Source of the DNA: G963422445 sp963422445
GTDB lineage: Bacteria > Pseudomonadota > Alphaproteobacteria > Thalassobaculales > Thalassobaculaceae
NCBI GenBank assembly: GCA_963422445.2
Contig: OY729512.2
Span: 1,054,001-1,118,000, forward strand
Direction of reading: 5' to 3'
Length of the DNA stretch: 64,000 bases
Shown here: positions 1 to 8,654 of the stretch, piece after piece
How the letters are laid out: every line of letters begins with the position of its first letter
How positions within the stretch are numbered: position 1 is the first letter of the stretch
Translations under genes and position numbers: made by a program
Notes under the pieces: generated by a model
What the model was told of the DNA's origin: nothing
The model's database searches: none
Seen by the model: only the letters and a program-made list of their open reading frames with translations

Positions 1-800
1 TTTGGGAAGACCGCCAACGCAACAATTACCTCTGTTCGTGTTGACGCAGTTTCGTCGTCACGAAAACGAATGTGGGTGTGCCGGACAGAACAACAGATCG
101 CAGATCGCTATATGGCGGAAACTAGATCGTGGTTCACGGCATCTATGTTGTCCTTCGAAATGCGACCATAAGCAAAACAGCATAGCGTATCATGCCGTTA
201 GTGAATGCCCATGCTTCTGTCTCTAATTCTAACATAGGATCAGACATCTTGGTCCCATGATTTGACCGAATTGATGGTCCAAGGTTCCAATTCCCGAATT
301 ACCGCTTATGCACATGGCTCCGGTGAAACGCACATGTAGCGTTTGGCGTGCCGAGAATGGTCGACATCGGGGCAACATCGTGTGCCACCGGAGCCATGTG
401 CATAAGCGGTCCCGAATTTTCGAGGTTTTGTTGTTGTCCGGGTGCGAATGTATTAATAAATGGGAGAAATAAAAAAATGACGATTCCGTAGTAGAATCAC
501 ATCCCGTGAATTTTCGATTCGCGCGGTCGATCACATAATCGGAAGGAATGAAAAAAAACAGAGTCAACTTAGCATAGGATCGTCGTGATGGTTATATGTT
601 CTAAAGCGAATTGGAACGAGCGATAATAGAACACTAATTTTAATAGTGAATCCAATGTAAATTCTTTAGTTAAAATGATAAATTATTCCGTAAAAAGCGA
701 AGACGATCTCATTATAATCGACCTCGATAATTCCAGGAAGATTGCTGGATTTAATCAGTATACAGAGAAATTCCTAGGACGATTGACGTTGTTTTTTCAG
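1..800. other. Accessory DNA without a recognisable gene
   Basis: Apart from the MITE at 301-410 I see no gene. The open frames here have no family motif, no convincing ribosome binding site and a composition unlike the housekeeping genes. The part from 590 to 800 is AT-rich. A sequence near 572-588 resembles one end of the repeat found at 25769 and 43243, which suggests an old IS scar. Confidence 0.5.
301..410. mobile_element. MITE-like element, copy 1 (110 bp)
   Basis: The ends are perfect 25-bp inverted repeats that start ACCGCTTATGCACATGG. The element is flanked on both sides by the 8-bp duplication CCCGAATT (293-300 and 411-418). A second copy lies at 17719-17829. It contains no open frame of useful size, so it must be moved by a transposase encoded elsewhere. 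The 8-bp duplication fits IS1595-type and a few other families, but its ends do not match the two IS1595 elements in this window. Confidence 0.85.
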
Positions 801-923
801 TCGAGTTGCAGGCTCCGGTAACCACGTGTTGTGGTCGTAATAAAGATTTAAACAAAGGGGATTATATACGAAAGTCACAATCTTGCCCCGGTTCGATTCC
901 GTCCCCGGCCTCCAAGCAGGAAG

Positions 924-1103
924 TCAGGCGTCCGGGTCTTCGATCATCCGCACGGGCCTCAGCACCGCCGCCGCAAGTTCGTCTGGCGTTGCGTCGATCC
1001 GCCCCGGCTCTTCAAGCTCCGCCTTGCTCGGCTGGTAGACATGCGGTTTCACCCGAACGGTACGCCGTTCAATCGGGTGGGGTTCTCTCGATTCCTTGCT
1101 CAT
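924..1103 (-). CDS. 59-residue passenger protein of unknown function
   Basis: Last gene of the IS1595-type transposon. The start is set by a good GGAGGGG ribosome binding site just upstream of ATG at 1103. The product begins MSKESREPHPIERRTVRV and ends in an acidic tail. It is hydrophilic, has no membrane segment and no cysteine, and shows a basic N-terminal third with PHPIERRTVRVKPHVYQP. I do not recognise a named family. It lies downstream of the nuclease inside the same terminal repeats, which makes it part of the mobile cassette. It could be an accessory or regulator of the R-M pair, but nothing in the sequence proves that. Confidence 0.6.
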   Translation of the reverse strand: MSKESREPHPIERRTVRVKPHVYQPSKAELEEPGRIDATPDELAAAVLRPVRMIEDPDA

Positions 1104-1167
1104 CTCTTCCCCTCCTGTGTTAAGTGGACCGCCGCCAGGATGTCGCCTGACGTTTCGTCGCGCGTCC

Positions 1168-1674
1168 TCAAGTTGACTGTGTATGGCCTGCCCGGATGCA
1201 GGGGGTATCCCATTGCGCCTTCCGCTGTCCCGTGCGTCCCTTGCCTGGATCGTTGATCCCGAAGCCAGCCACGACCACATTCCACATTGGGCGATATTCG
1301 GCGCTCAGAACCTGCTCGGTTAGCCCGATCCCTCCCTCGTCGAGACCGAGCCACCGGCACGAGAAATCCCGTAGGTCGAGATTCTCTGCCTGCTCTATCG
1401 AACGGGCATGTTTGGTCAGCCGATCATGGAGAACCACCCGTGCGGCTCTTGTGCGGGACCGTCCCTGCCGTTTGCCGGGCGGGTCAGCCTTCCCGACATA
1501 GATCGGCCCCGTCATGTCCCTGTAGGCATCGAACGGTCCGCCATAGTGGATCGTGTAGATGCCGGCACCGTCGAAGGTCGGTTCGGGTGGCAACGAAGCG
1601 GCTGGGGAGCTCATCAGAGCCCGCGCCGCATTCTGGCCCCGCTCATCGACACTGAGCGGGTTATACGCACGCAC
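1168..1674 (-). CDS. Eco29kI-family GIY-YIG restriction endonuclease
   Basis: A 168-residue protein predicted to cut DNA as a type II restriction enzyme. The GIY-YIG core is visible: GIY at residues 38-40, IYVGK at 58-62, R85 and H89 in the RLTKHA segment, E120 and N132 in LTEQVLSAEYRPMWN. The R-x3-H and E-x11-N spacing agrees with what I recall for Eco29kI, and the tail FGINDPGKGR is typical of that family. It starts at GTG, four bases after the methyltransferase stop, so the two are translationally linked. It sits inside an IS1595-type transposon, which is an unusual home for a restriction gene. Confidence 0.8.
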   Translation of the reverse strand: MRAYNPLSVDERGQNAARALMSSPAASLPPEPTFDGAGIYTIHYGGPFDAYRDMTGPIYVGKADPPGKRQGRSRTRAARVVLHDRLTKHARSIEQAENLDLRDFSCRWLGLDEGGIGLTEQVLSAEYRPMWNVVVAGFGINDPGKGRTGQRKAQWDTPCIRAGHTQST

Positions 1675-1677
1675 GGG

Positions 1678-2385
1678 TTATCTCTCGCAGCTTTGCCCGT
1701 TGCGACAGACGATCCAGAAGCAATGCCGCTTTCTCGCGTGGTGCGCCTTCTTCCACTGCGTCGAGACCATCGGCCCTGTCCTTATCTTCACGATCAGATC
1801 GCAGAGCGTGAACCCAGCCTCGTCGGCCATCCGCATGAAGTCGCAATGCGGCCATTTAGAGCGGTGGCAGTTCACCATGTCGGTCATCTTCGCCAGCGGC
1901 AGACCCTTCGGCTTCAATACCCGCTTCGCCTGTTCGAGAAACGGCGGGTACAGGTAGCTAAGCGTCCAGCCCTGTTGCTTCCCGCATTCGACCGTCGCGC
2001 CGAAATCCTCGTCGAACCGCTTGCGGCTCTTGTCGCGTCCCTGCGGGCCGACATGCGAGGGATCGTAGACCACCACGCCGAAGGTCGGGTCGGGGATGCC
2101 TTCCATCTTCCGGTTGTCGCCGACGATCATCGGCTTGTAGCGGGGATCGATGTCCATCGAGACCACGCGCCGCACCGATCCCTTCCCGAACCGTCCGTAG
2201 TTGTAGGTTGCGTCGAGGATCGGGTCGACCGGGATGGACGGATCGAACGCGAACATCGCTTCCAGCAGGTCCGCGTCGTTCCCCTCCCATACGCTGCTGA
2301 CAGGCTCGTAGCGGTCAGGCTCGGCGGGCTGGTGCGGTTCGCGGTCAAGATCGAGCTCGACCCCGGCGACCTCCTGCAGCGCCAT
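1678..2385 (-). CDS. Putative SAM-dependent DNA methyltransferase (transposon passenger)
   Basis: A 235-residue protein. Residues 56-66 (ILDATYNYGRF) look like the SAM-binding motif I region and VYDPSH at 107-111 looks like the catalytic motif IV of N6/N4 DNA methylases. The third position of that motif is Ser where DPPH would be usual, which may weaken activity. It precedes the GIY-YIG nuclease by four bases and presumably protects the nuclease's sites. Its ATG lies within the last codons of the transposase frame. I infer DNA as substrate from the motif type and the nuclease partner; an orphan function is also possible. Confidence 0.7.
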   Translation of the reverse strand: MALQEVAGVELDLDREPHQPAEPDRYEPVSSVWEGNDADLLEAMFAFDPSIPVDPILDATYNYGRFGKGSVRRVVSMDIDPRYKPMIVGDNRKMEGIPDPTFGVVVYDPSHVGPQGRDKSRKRFDEDFGATVECGKQQGWTLSYLYPPFLEQAKRVLKPKGLPLAKMTDMVNCHRSKWPHCDFMRMADEAGFTLCDLIVKIRTGPMVSTQWKKAHHARKRHCFWIVCRNGQSCER

Positions 2386-3334
2386 GGCGGATCAGCCCGC
2401 CGAGGTCACGATAGCGGAGCCGCTTGCCCACCATGTCCGCGGCGATCATTCCCATCTGATCGGCGGTGTCGGCCTCGCGGATGGTGTGGCGACCGGCAAA
2501 CTCGGTCACGGAACGGTCGCAGTGCTTCTCGCTGAAGTGGTGGAAGGGGCCCTGATAACCCCGCTTCAACATCGACCAAAACGCTTTGATTCCGTTGGTG
2601 TGCGCCATCCCCCGGACGGACGCGCCGGCCGAGTGGTTCACGGCCTCATGGTCGCAAGTCCATGCCCTGAGAGCCGCTGGCCTCGTCCGTGAACACCTTC
2701 GCACCCGGCGCGGTGTGCGCGCCGATGAAGCCTTTGAGCGTCGCGCCGTCCGTGCCTTCAACCGTGCGCGCCGCGATCGTGTTGCTCTCGCGATCCTTCG
2801 TCCCGACCACGATGGTCTTACCAACCGCCCCGCGCCCCGTCAGTTCCTTACCGCTTGCTCTTGGGCATGTTCTTGCGCTGCCCCCGATGTCGGTCTCATC
2901 GGCTTCTACGGGGCCGCTGAACAGCGGGTTGACGCCCTCAAAGGCCTTGCGCAGCCGGTGCGCCAGATGCCACGCCGACTTTTGCGTGATCTCCAAGGCG
3001 CGATGCAGCTTCATGCTGCGCACACCCTTCAGGTCGGTCGTGACCAAGTAGATTGCGATGGCCCAGATCTGATAGCCGAGCTTCGATCCATCCATGATGT
3101 TGCACGACCTCAGGCTGAACATCGGGCGCCCATCGCAGTCGCGGCAGCGGTGCGTCATTGTTCTGTGCTTAATCCCGCACTGGACATTGTCGGAACCGCA
3201 GTGCGGGCAGTGCGCGCCGTCCGGCCAAATCTTGCTCTCGAACCACTCGCGAGCCGCGTCATCGCTCGGGAACATCTTCATCAGCTTGGTGAGGCTGATC
3301 CCTTCCCTGTGAGCCTTGCCCGGGGCCTTTGAGC
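2345..3334 (-). pseudogene. IS1595-family transposase, frameshifted
   Basis: The N-terminal zinc ribbon (CPHCGSDNV and CRDC) is followed by the IS1595 core: LTTDLKGVRSMKLHR, SAWHLAHRLRKAF and EADETDIGG with a catalytic Asp. The frame breaks near 2650 after KVFTDEASGS. The rest continues in another frame as NHSAGASVRGMAHTNG, KAFWSMLKRGY and HHFSEKH. At the start, the reading KAPGKAHREGISL has no in-frame ATG, and the nearest ATG (3334) is one base out of frame. There are therefore at least one and probably two frameshifts. Confidence 0.82.
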
Positions 3335-3424
3335 CATCGTCCCACTTCCCAAATTGGGACTTTCGTATAGCGGAATCGGGGTCAAGCGAAAAATGTGACT
3401 TTCGTATATAATCCCCTAAACAAA

Positions 3425-4443
3425 CCTGATTCCCACTCAAGCCAAGCGCAATTTGAGTAGCCTCTCCGGCATCGGCGGTGTCCGCAGCACCACGTAGACC
3501 AGTCCGGGAATGATCCCGGGCAGGTCGAAGCGACGATTGACTCGGTACTTGAACTCCACGAGATAGCGCTGGGCATATTTGGGACGAATCGCATGGTCGG
3601 TGCCACGCAAGGCGCTCTTGATGTTGCCGGGAATCGTGTTCACCCAACGAAACTCGGGGTGCTCGACCGCGGCTTTCCCGCCGCCGGTCACCATCGGCTC
3701 ATGCACGCAGCCTGCCGCGGTCACGCCATTGAAGCAGGCCAGCCCATCACAGGGCACTTGCGTGCCCGGACCCAGGTGCTGCTGCGCCCAGGTGGCGACT
3801 TCAGTGAGACGGAAGCCCTCGACCACGGTGAGCGTCACGCGCAGCGGATGTCCCTGCTCATGGGTCTCGACCGCGGCGACGAACGGGGTCTTGCCCGACG
3901 CACCCCGCCCGCGCTTGCCCCCGAGATAGGCATTGTCGCATTGGACCGACCCGCCGAGCGGGTGCTCCCGGTCTCGCTCCATCATCACCTGCATCAGCTT
4001 ATGGCGCATGCGCCACGCCGCGTTGCAGGAGATGCCGAGCTGGCGGTGCAGCGTCATCGCCGATGTGCACCTTTCTTGTCCTGGGTCATGAAGTAGAGGC
4101 CCTGGAACCACACCGCGAGCGGGAGCTTGGTGGCCTCGAAGATGGTCCCGGCGGTGATGGAAGTCTGGCGATGGCAGCGGTTGCACTGCTGGAGCTTTCG
4201 GGTGTTCAACTGACAGCACCGGTCATGGGCGCAGTGTGGGCACAGAAAGCCGTTCGGCCATCGCCAATTGAAAGAGGGTGTCGAAGCACTGGTCTTTGCT
4301 GCCGTAGAGGGAGAGGAACGCGTTGAGGCTGATTCCTTTCTGAAACTGCACTGGGTTGCGCGCCATGTGAATGTCCTTTTCCATCATCAAATTACATGGC
4401 AGTATTCGATATTAAATACTGCTTAGATTCGAGGGTAATCAGG
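3425..4443. mobile_element. IS1595-family element, second subgroup, copy 1
   Basis: The ends are imperfect inverted repeats CCTGATTCCCACTCAAG and CCTGATTACCCTCGAA. The right end is followed by TAAACAAA (4444-4451), and the left end abuts the same octamer shared with the R-M transposon. Both elements therefore used one target site. A partial second copy lies at 38861-42316. Confidence 0.8.
3437..4366 (-). pseudogene. IS1595-family transposase, frameshifted
   Basis: The start is ATG at 4366 (MARNPVQFQKGISLNAFLS). A zinc-ribbon region with CPHCAHDRCC and CNRCH follows in a broken frame, then the long intact part MTLHRQLGISCNAAWRMRHK, CDNAYLGGKRGRG and EFRWVNTIPGNIKSALRGT. There is one extra base in the region reading TTTCAATTGGCGATGG and another indel just before MTLHRQLG, so the protein cannot be made in one piece. 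DDE residues are still recognisable in CDNAYLGG and around FNGVTAAG. Confidence 0.8.
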
Positions 4444-4451
4444 TAAACAAA

Positions 4452-4690
4452 TGGGTATACTGGGTAGAAATAATACGTCAATAGGCTCGGTATTTCTGAG
4501 TTTTTTCTGACGATTCTGGAATTGTATAAAGCGGATAAATGTTGAACTTTCATCTTTAAATTTTCATAATTTTTTCAATATCTTCGACTTTATATTTATA
4601 GAATAATAGATGCTTTACAAAGCTGAGAAGGATGCCATTTATTTGGATACGTTTTGTCTTTTCAGCATGCGGAAGGCATCGAAATCGACG
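4452..4690. other. AT-rich intergenic stretch
   Basis: No gene seen. The stretch holds runs such as TTTTCATAATTTTTTCAATA and is clearly more AT-rich than the rest. It continues the AT-rich flank seen at 590-850, so the two IS1595 elements interrupted one AT-rich region. Confidence 0.5.
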
Positions 4691-4707
4691 TAATGACATA
4701 ACCATCA

Positions 4708-5301
4708 GTGAACGCCGATCTGGAGAATTTTGGCGTTCTCGATGGAGCTGATGGTAGGCTTTATCCTACTCTGTACGGGCTGATGATCTTCGGCAAGAAT
4801 CCCCAAGGATATCCACAAACAACGGGCTTCTACATCCAATGCTCAGCATGCGAGTGCACCGACAGTGCATCAAACACAATCCTTGCCTGGGACGGCAAGG
4901 GGCGTCTTGAAGAGCAAGTCAATCGGGCTTTGGGTTGGATTGAAAGCATGGGCCGTACTGAATCCTATACCGGCATTACAAGACGGATCGGCCATTGATT
5001 CCGAAGCTGACACTTCGCGAAGCACTTGTTAACGCTGTGGTCCATCGTGACTACGCGGTGGTCGGGCGCCGGTGCAGCTGGAAATTTTCGAGGAGCGTGT
5101 CGATGTAACGAGCCCTGGTACCCTTCCCAATCACATGACGGTGGAGAGCGTTCGCCCTGGCCGCGTGCGCTCCTTGTAATGAGATGGTGGCGACGCGATG
5201 GTCATCAGCCGGTTGATGGAACGGCGTGGGCGTGGCTGAACAACCATGCGGACCCTGATACGCAACTTCAACGGCACCGAACCGGACCTCATCAATCACT
5301 A
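4708..5301 (+). pseudogene. Decayed AlbA_2-type (COG2865) ATP-binding regulator
   Basis: Three frames together give the C-terminal half of this family: RLYPTLYGLMIFGKNPQ, then PKLTLREALVNAVVHRDY, then APVQLEIFEERVDVTSPG with TLPNHMT, and a last piece AMVISRLMERRGRGW and RNFNGTEPDLINH. The frame changes at about 4995, 5070 and 5230, and the N-terminal DNA-binding domain is missing. An IS630 copy follows directly. Confidence 0.72.
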
Positions 5302-6379
5302 GTGGATTAATTCCAACGTTTGGAACCCTCTTTTTCTTGCGGCGATGATGGTATCGGGATCGGCGGTCCAGACGAAGGGCCTGGCTTCGGTGGTGTTGTG
5401 TTCGTCGATGAAGCGGCGGATGGCGTCCTGGAGGTCGCGTACGGAGCGGAAGACGCCGTATTTGAGACGGCGTCGTGTCAGCTTGGCGAAGACGCCTTCG
5501 AGCGCGTTCAGCCACGCGCTCGAGGTGGGGGTGACGTGGAAGGTCCAGCGCGGATGGCGTGCGAGCCAGATTTGGACATCCTTGTGCTTGTGAGTGGCGT
5601 CGTTGTCGAGGATGGCATGGACCGGGACGCCGGCGGGTATCGTGCGCGCGATGCGGTTGCGGAATCTCAAGAACTCCTGGTGGCGATGCCGACTGGCGTG
5701 CTGGCCGATGACCGTGCCGTCGAGCACGGTCAGGGCGGCAAACAGCGTCGTCGTGCCGTTGCGCCTGGAATCATGTGTCATGGTGGCGCCGCGGCCTTTC
5801 TTCAGCGGCAGGCCGGGCTGTGTGCGGTCGCGGGCCTGACTGTGCGACCTGTCATCGATCGACAGCACGACCGCGTGAGCCGGCGGCGCAACGGAGAGGC
5901 CGACGATGTCGGTCAGCGTCTCGAGGCAGGCGGGATCGTTCGAAAGCTTGAACGGCAGCCAGCGGTGCGGCATCAGGCCATGCGCCTGCCAGACCGCCCA
6001 GACCCTCGAAGCGGCAACCCCCACAGCCTTCGCCATCGCCCGCAGCGTCCAGTGGGTCGCCGCGTGAGGCGGCGAGGTGTGGGTCAACCCGACGATCTTC
6101 GCCTCTGGCTCAGGAGCCAGAGGCGTCTTGCCCGGCGGACGTGTCTTGTCCCGCAGAAGTCCGTCCACACCTTCGTCCATAGAAGCGGTCCTGCCAGCGC
6201 CAGACACTGTTCTTCGCCTGGCCGGTCTCTCTCATGATGGCCATCCTGCCGAGCCCGTTGTCGCTCAGAAGAACGATGCGCGCCCGCCAGACGTGCTTCT
6301 GCGGGCTCTTCGGGTCCGAGACAACCGTTTCAAGGCGATGCCGGTCGCCTGAAGTGGCGTGAATGAAACACCAGGGCAC
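5299..6379 (-). pseudogene. IS630-family transposase, frameshifted
   Basis: The N-terminal helix-turn-helix part (RARIVLLSDNGLGRMAIMRE) runs to VWRWQDRF. An extra T near 6183 shifts the frame, and the rest (MDEGVDGLLRDKTRPPGKTP) continues to residue GFQTLELIH. The catalytic triad appears intact: D in VLSIDDRS, D in AILDNDATHK, E in NALEGVFAKLT. A programmed frameshift is possible but there is no obvious slippery stem-loop. No other copy lies in the window. Confidence 0.78.
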
Positions 6380-6519
6380 ATCTTGCAGACCTCCGTGATC
6401 GACAAATCAGAAGAACATAATAACGGATATATTTGTAACGATCAATCTACTAGGATGGCAAGTTTATCCGGATAACGTTCCACATTGATCCGTTCATCGC
6501 CTGGGGTGAGACCTGACTG

Positions 6520-6837
6520 TTAGCCTGTGTCCCCATCGCCGGGCTCGGTCTTGCTCCGGGCTCGAGTCGATTTGCGAGGCGATGTCTTGAGCGCTGCAAG
6601 TGCGCCTTCAATGTCCGCAAGGCGGGCCGCCATCTCATCCTGGGTCGTGCGGGCCTTGACGGCCATGTCGCGGACCGCCTCGAACTCCTCCCGGGTAACC
6701 CAGCCATGCTCGTTCGCAAGCCGCTCGAACCGTTGCTGAACCACATGCCGCATCTCCTGTCGGGCACCGGCGGCAACCGAAAGGGCGCCATTGGCCATCT
6801 TCGCCAGATCTCCCAGGTATCGGTTCCCCGATTGCAT
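6520..6837 (-). CDS. ubiK: UbiK/BMFP-family accessory factor (YqiC-like)
   Basis: A 105-residue protein with the BMFP pattern: MQSGNRYLGDLAKMANGALS, then QRFERLANEHGWVTREEF, then a coiled coil DEMAARLADIEGALAALK and a basic tail. In Proteobacteria this family helps the ubiquinone biosynthesis enzymes under oxic conditions and oligomerises through the coiled coil. I chose ATG at 6837 over the longer frame because GGGAG lies about nine bases upstream and family members start at this point. It is divergent from lgt, the usual neighbour in alphaproteobacteria. Confidence 0.78.
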   Translation of the reverse strand: MQSGNRYLGDLAKMANGALSVAAGARQEMRHVVQQRFERLANEHGWVTREEFEAVRDMAVKARTTQDEMAARLADIEGALAALKTSPRKSTRARSKTEPGDGDTG

Positions 6838-7844
6838 CTGCCATCTCCCTGATCCGCGTCTCGTCTCGATATTCATACAGCGACCTGGCCGTCATTGTCG
6901 TGTAAAATCCGGACAACGATATCCAACAGTTCATTGCCGGGCTGGCCGGACCGACTATCAAGACCCTGTATCTGACGACCGGAGACGCAGATGATCGTGA
7001 TCAGCAGCGGGGCCGGTTTCCTGATCTCGAACCGCGTCGCAGGCCCGTATGCGCCGGACGATGTATCGGATGTGGTTGTCTGCTACGGCCTCGACCATTG
7101 CTGCATCGATCGAGATGGGGTCGATCCTTGCGCTTGCTTGACGAGAGAGTGTGATGCCGATTTCTTTTTGCGTGACAATGTTATCCTGTCGCTCATGCTA
7201 TGGCGTGGGTGTGCAGAATATGTCGTGATGCTGATACATGCGTCCCCGGCCGCGGTCCGCGGCAAAGGCGACTGCGGATTTGGCGATAACCCCGCGCCGG
7301 CCGTGCCCGCCTGTTCGCGTATCCTCAACCCCTGCTGTTGGAGCAGACAGATATTCGACCACAGGGTGACTCCGATGACAGAGCGCGGTGACCCGGTGCT
7401 GCCGCGATGGGCCGGTCTGGAGGTTTTGGGTGTCTACGGTTCCGGCGACGATCGCAAAGGTAACCATGGCTGCGTGAACGTTCAGATTGAACGGTACGGC
7501 GCTCGCAGAGAGTCGGCTGATCTGTTCCGATCGGAGGTTGAAGGAATCCTCGATGGTGGCCAAACCCGTGACGTCATCCGTGTTGATGTCATGTTGTGGT
7601 TGCGGCACAGCGGCGCGCCGGGATTGCTCGAAGTCGAAAATGGCTGGGCGCACAACGTTGCCGTCTGCCCTGGGGCCTTGTGTGACGTTGCCGGAATTTG
7701 GGGACTGCAGTTGGGACGTCACCTAGGCGTCAATGATGTGCAGGCGCACCGCCAGCGATCGGCGGGATTTCGTCGGTTCGGCCGGAACCGTGCGCCGCTG
7801 CATCCAGAATTGTCTCTCAACCTACGCCCTCTGCCGGTGATCGG
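6838..7844. other. About 1 kb without a convincing gene
   Basis: Open frames exist on both strands (for example 7198-7722 minus and 6991-7851 plus) but none has a recognisable domain, a sound ribosome binding site or typical codon use. The region may hold a decayed gene between ubiK and lgt. Confidence 0.45.
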
Positions 7845-8654
7845 ATGCTGATGAGCTTGGCCTTTCCCACGATTGACCCGATTGCTATCGAGATCGGTCC
7901 GATCGCTATTCGCTGGTATGCCCTAGCCTATGTTGCAGGCTTGCTGCTTGGCTGGCGCTTCTGCGTGAAACTTGCGCGCCGGCCCCCGGTCGTCCCCGAC
8001 CGCGTCAACTTCGACGATCTCCTGTTCTACGCGACGCTGGGAGTTATTCTTGGCGGTCGCCTCGGCTATGTCTTGTTCTATAATCCCGCCTACTTTGCTG
8101 CCAACCCGCTGCAAATCTTCATGCTCTGGCAAGGCGGCATGTCATTCCATGGCGGTTTCCTCGGCGTCGTTGCTGCCATGCTGGTCTTTGCTTGGCGTAA
8201 GCGGCTGCCATTCTTGATGATCGCCGACATTGTCGCGGCGGCAGCGCCGATAGGGCTGTTTTTCGGGCGCGTCGCAAATTTCATCAATGGCGAGCTCTTC
8301 GGCCGCGTCACGGATGTTCCCTGGGCAATGGTTTTTCCGACCGGCGGTCCGGAACCACGGCATCCGAGCCAGCTTTACGAGGCCGTGCTCGAAGGTCTGC
8401 TTCTCTTTGCCATTGTCGGTACGGCAGCTTGGGCGATGGGCGCGCGTCATCGCCCCGGGCTGGTCTGCGGTCTTTTTCTTTGCGGTTACGGCATCGCTCG
8501 CTCGCTGGTCGAACTGTTCAGGGAACCCGATACCCATCTCGGAGTCCTGTTGGGCACGCTGACCATGGGCCAGCTGCTTTCGGCGCCGATGGTCGCGGCC
8601 GGGATCATCTTCGTCTGGTTCGCGCTTGGCCATCCGCGTCGGGCCGATGACTGA
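7845..8654 (+). CDS. lgt: Prolipoprotein diacylglyceryl transferase
   Basis: A 269-residue inner-membrane enzyme that transfers diacylglycerol from phosphatidylglycerol to the lipobox cysteine of prolipoproteins. Diagnostic motifs are present: GGRLGYVLFY near residue 67, MSFHGGFLGV near 99, GRVANFINGELFGR near 140 and RHPSQLYEA near 172. About seven membrane segments can be seen and the length is normal. Two start codons lie close together (7845 and 7851). The 3' end overlaps the next gene by eight bases, so lgt opens an operon with the methyltransferase and pgeF. Confidence 0.95.
   Translation: MLMSLAFPTIDPIAIEIGPIAIRWYALAYVAGLLLGWRFCVKLARRPPVVPDRVNFDDLLFYATLGVILGGRLGYVLFYNPAYFAANPLQIFMLWQGGMSFHGGFLGVVAAMLVFAWRKRLPFLMIADIVAAAAPIGLFFGRVANFINGELFGRVTDVPWAMVFPTGGPEPRHPSQLYEAVLEGLLLFAIVGTAAWAMGARHRPGLVCGLFLCGYGIARSLVELFREPDTHLGVLLGTLTMGQLLSAPMVAAGIIFVWFALGHPRRADD

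Larger units (their letters stand above)
857..3416. mobile_element. IS1595-family transposon carrying a restriction-modification cassette
   Basis: The two ends are 23-bp perfect inverted repeats beginning GGGGATTATATACGAAAGTC. They are flanked by the exact 8-bp duplication TAAACAAA (849-856 and 3417-3424), the duplication size known for the IS1595 family. All genes lie on the minus strand in the order transposase, methyltransferase, GIY-YIG endonuclease, 59-residue protein. The IS1595 family is known to include members with passenger genes. The transposase here is frameshifted, so this copy is probably not autonomous although its borders are intact. Confidence 0.88.

Noticed and set aside
886..911. 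Sequence GGTTCGATTCC followed by GGCCTCCA, like the 3' end of a tRNA
   Set aside because: The T stem does not pair, no 5' half exists and the sequence lies inside the transposon end. I treat it as chance.
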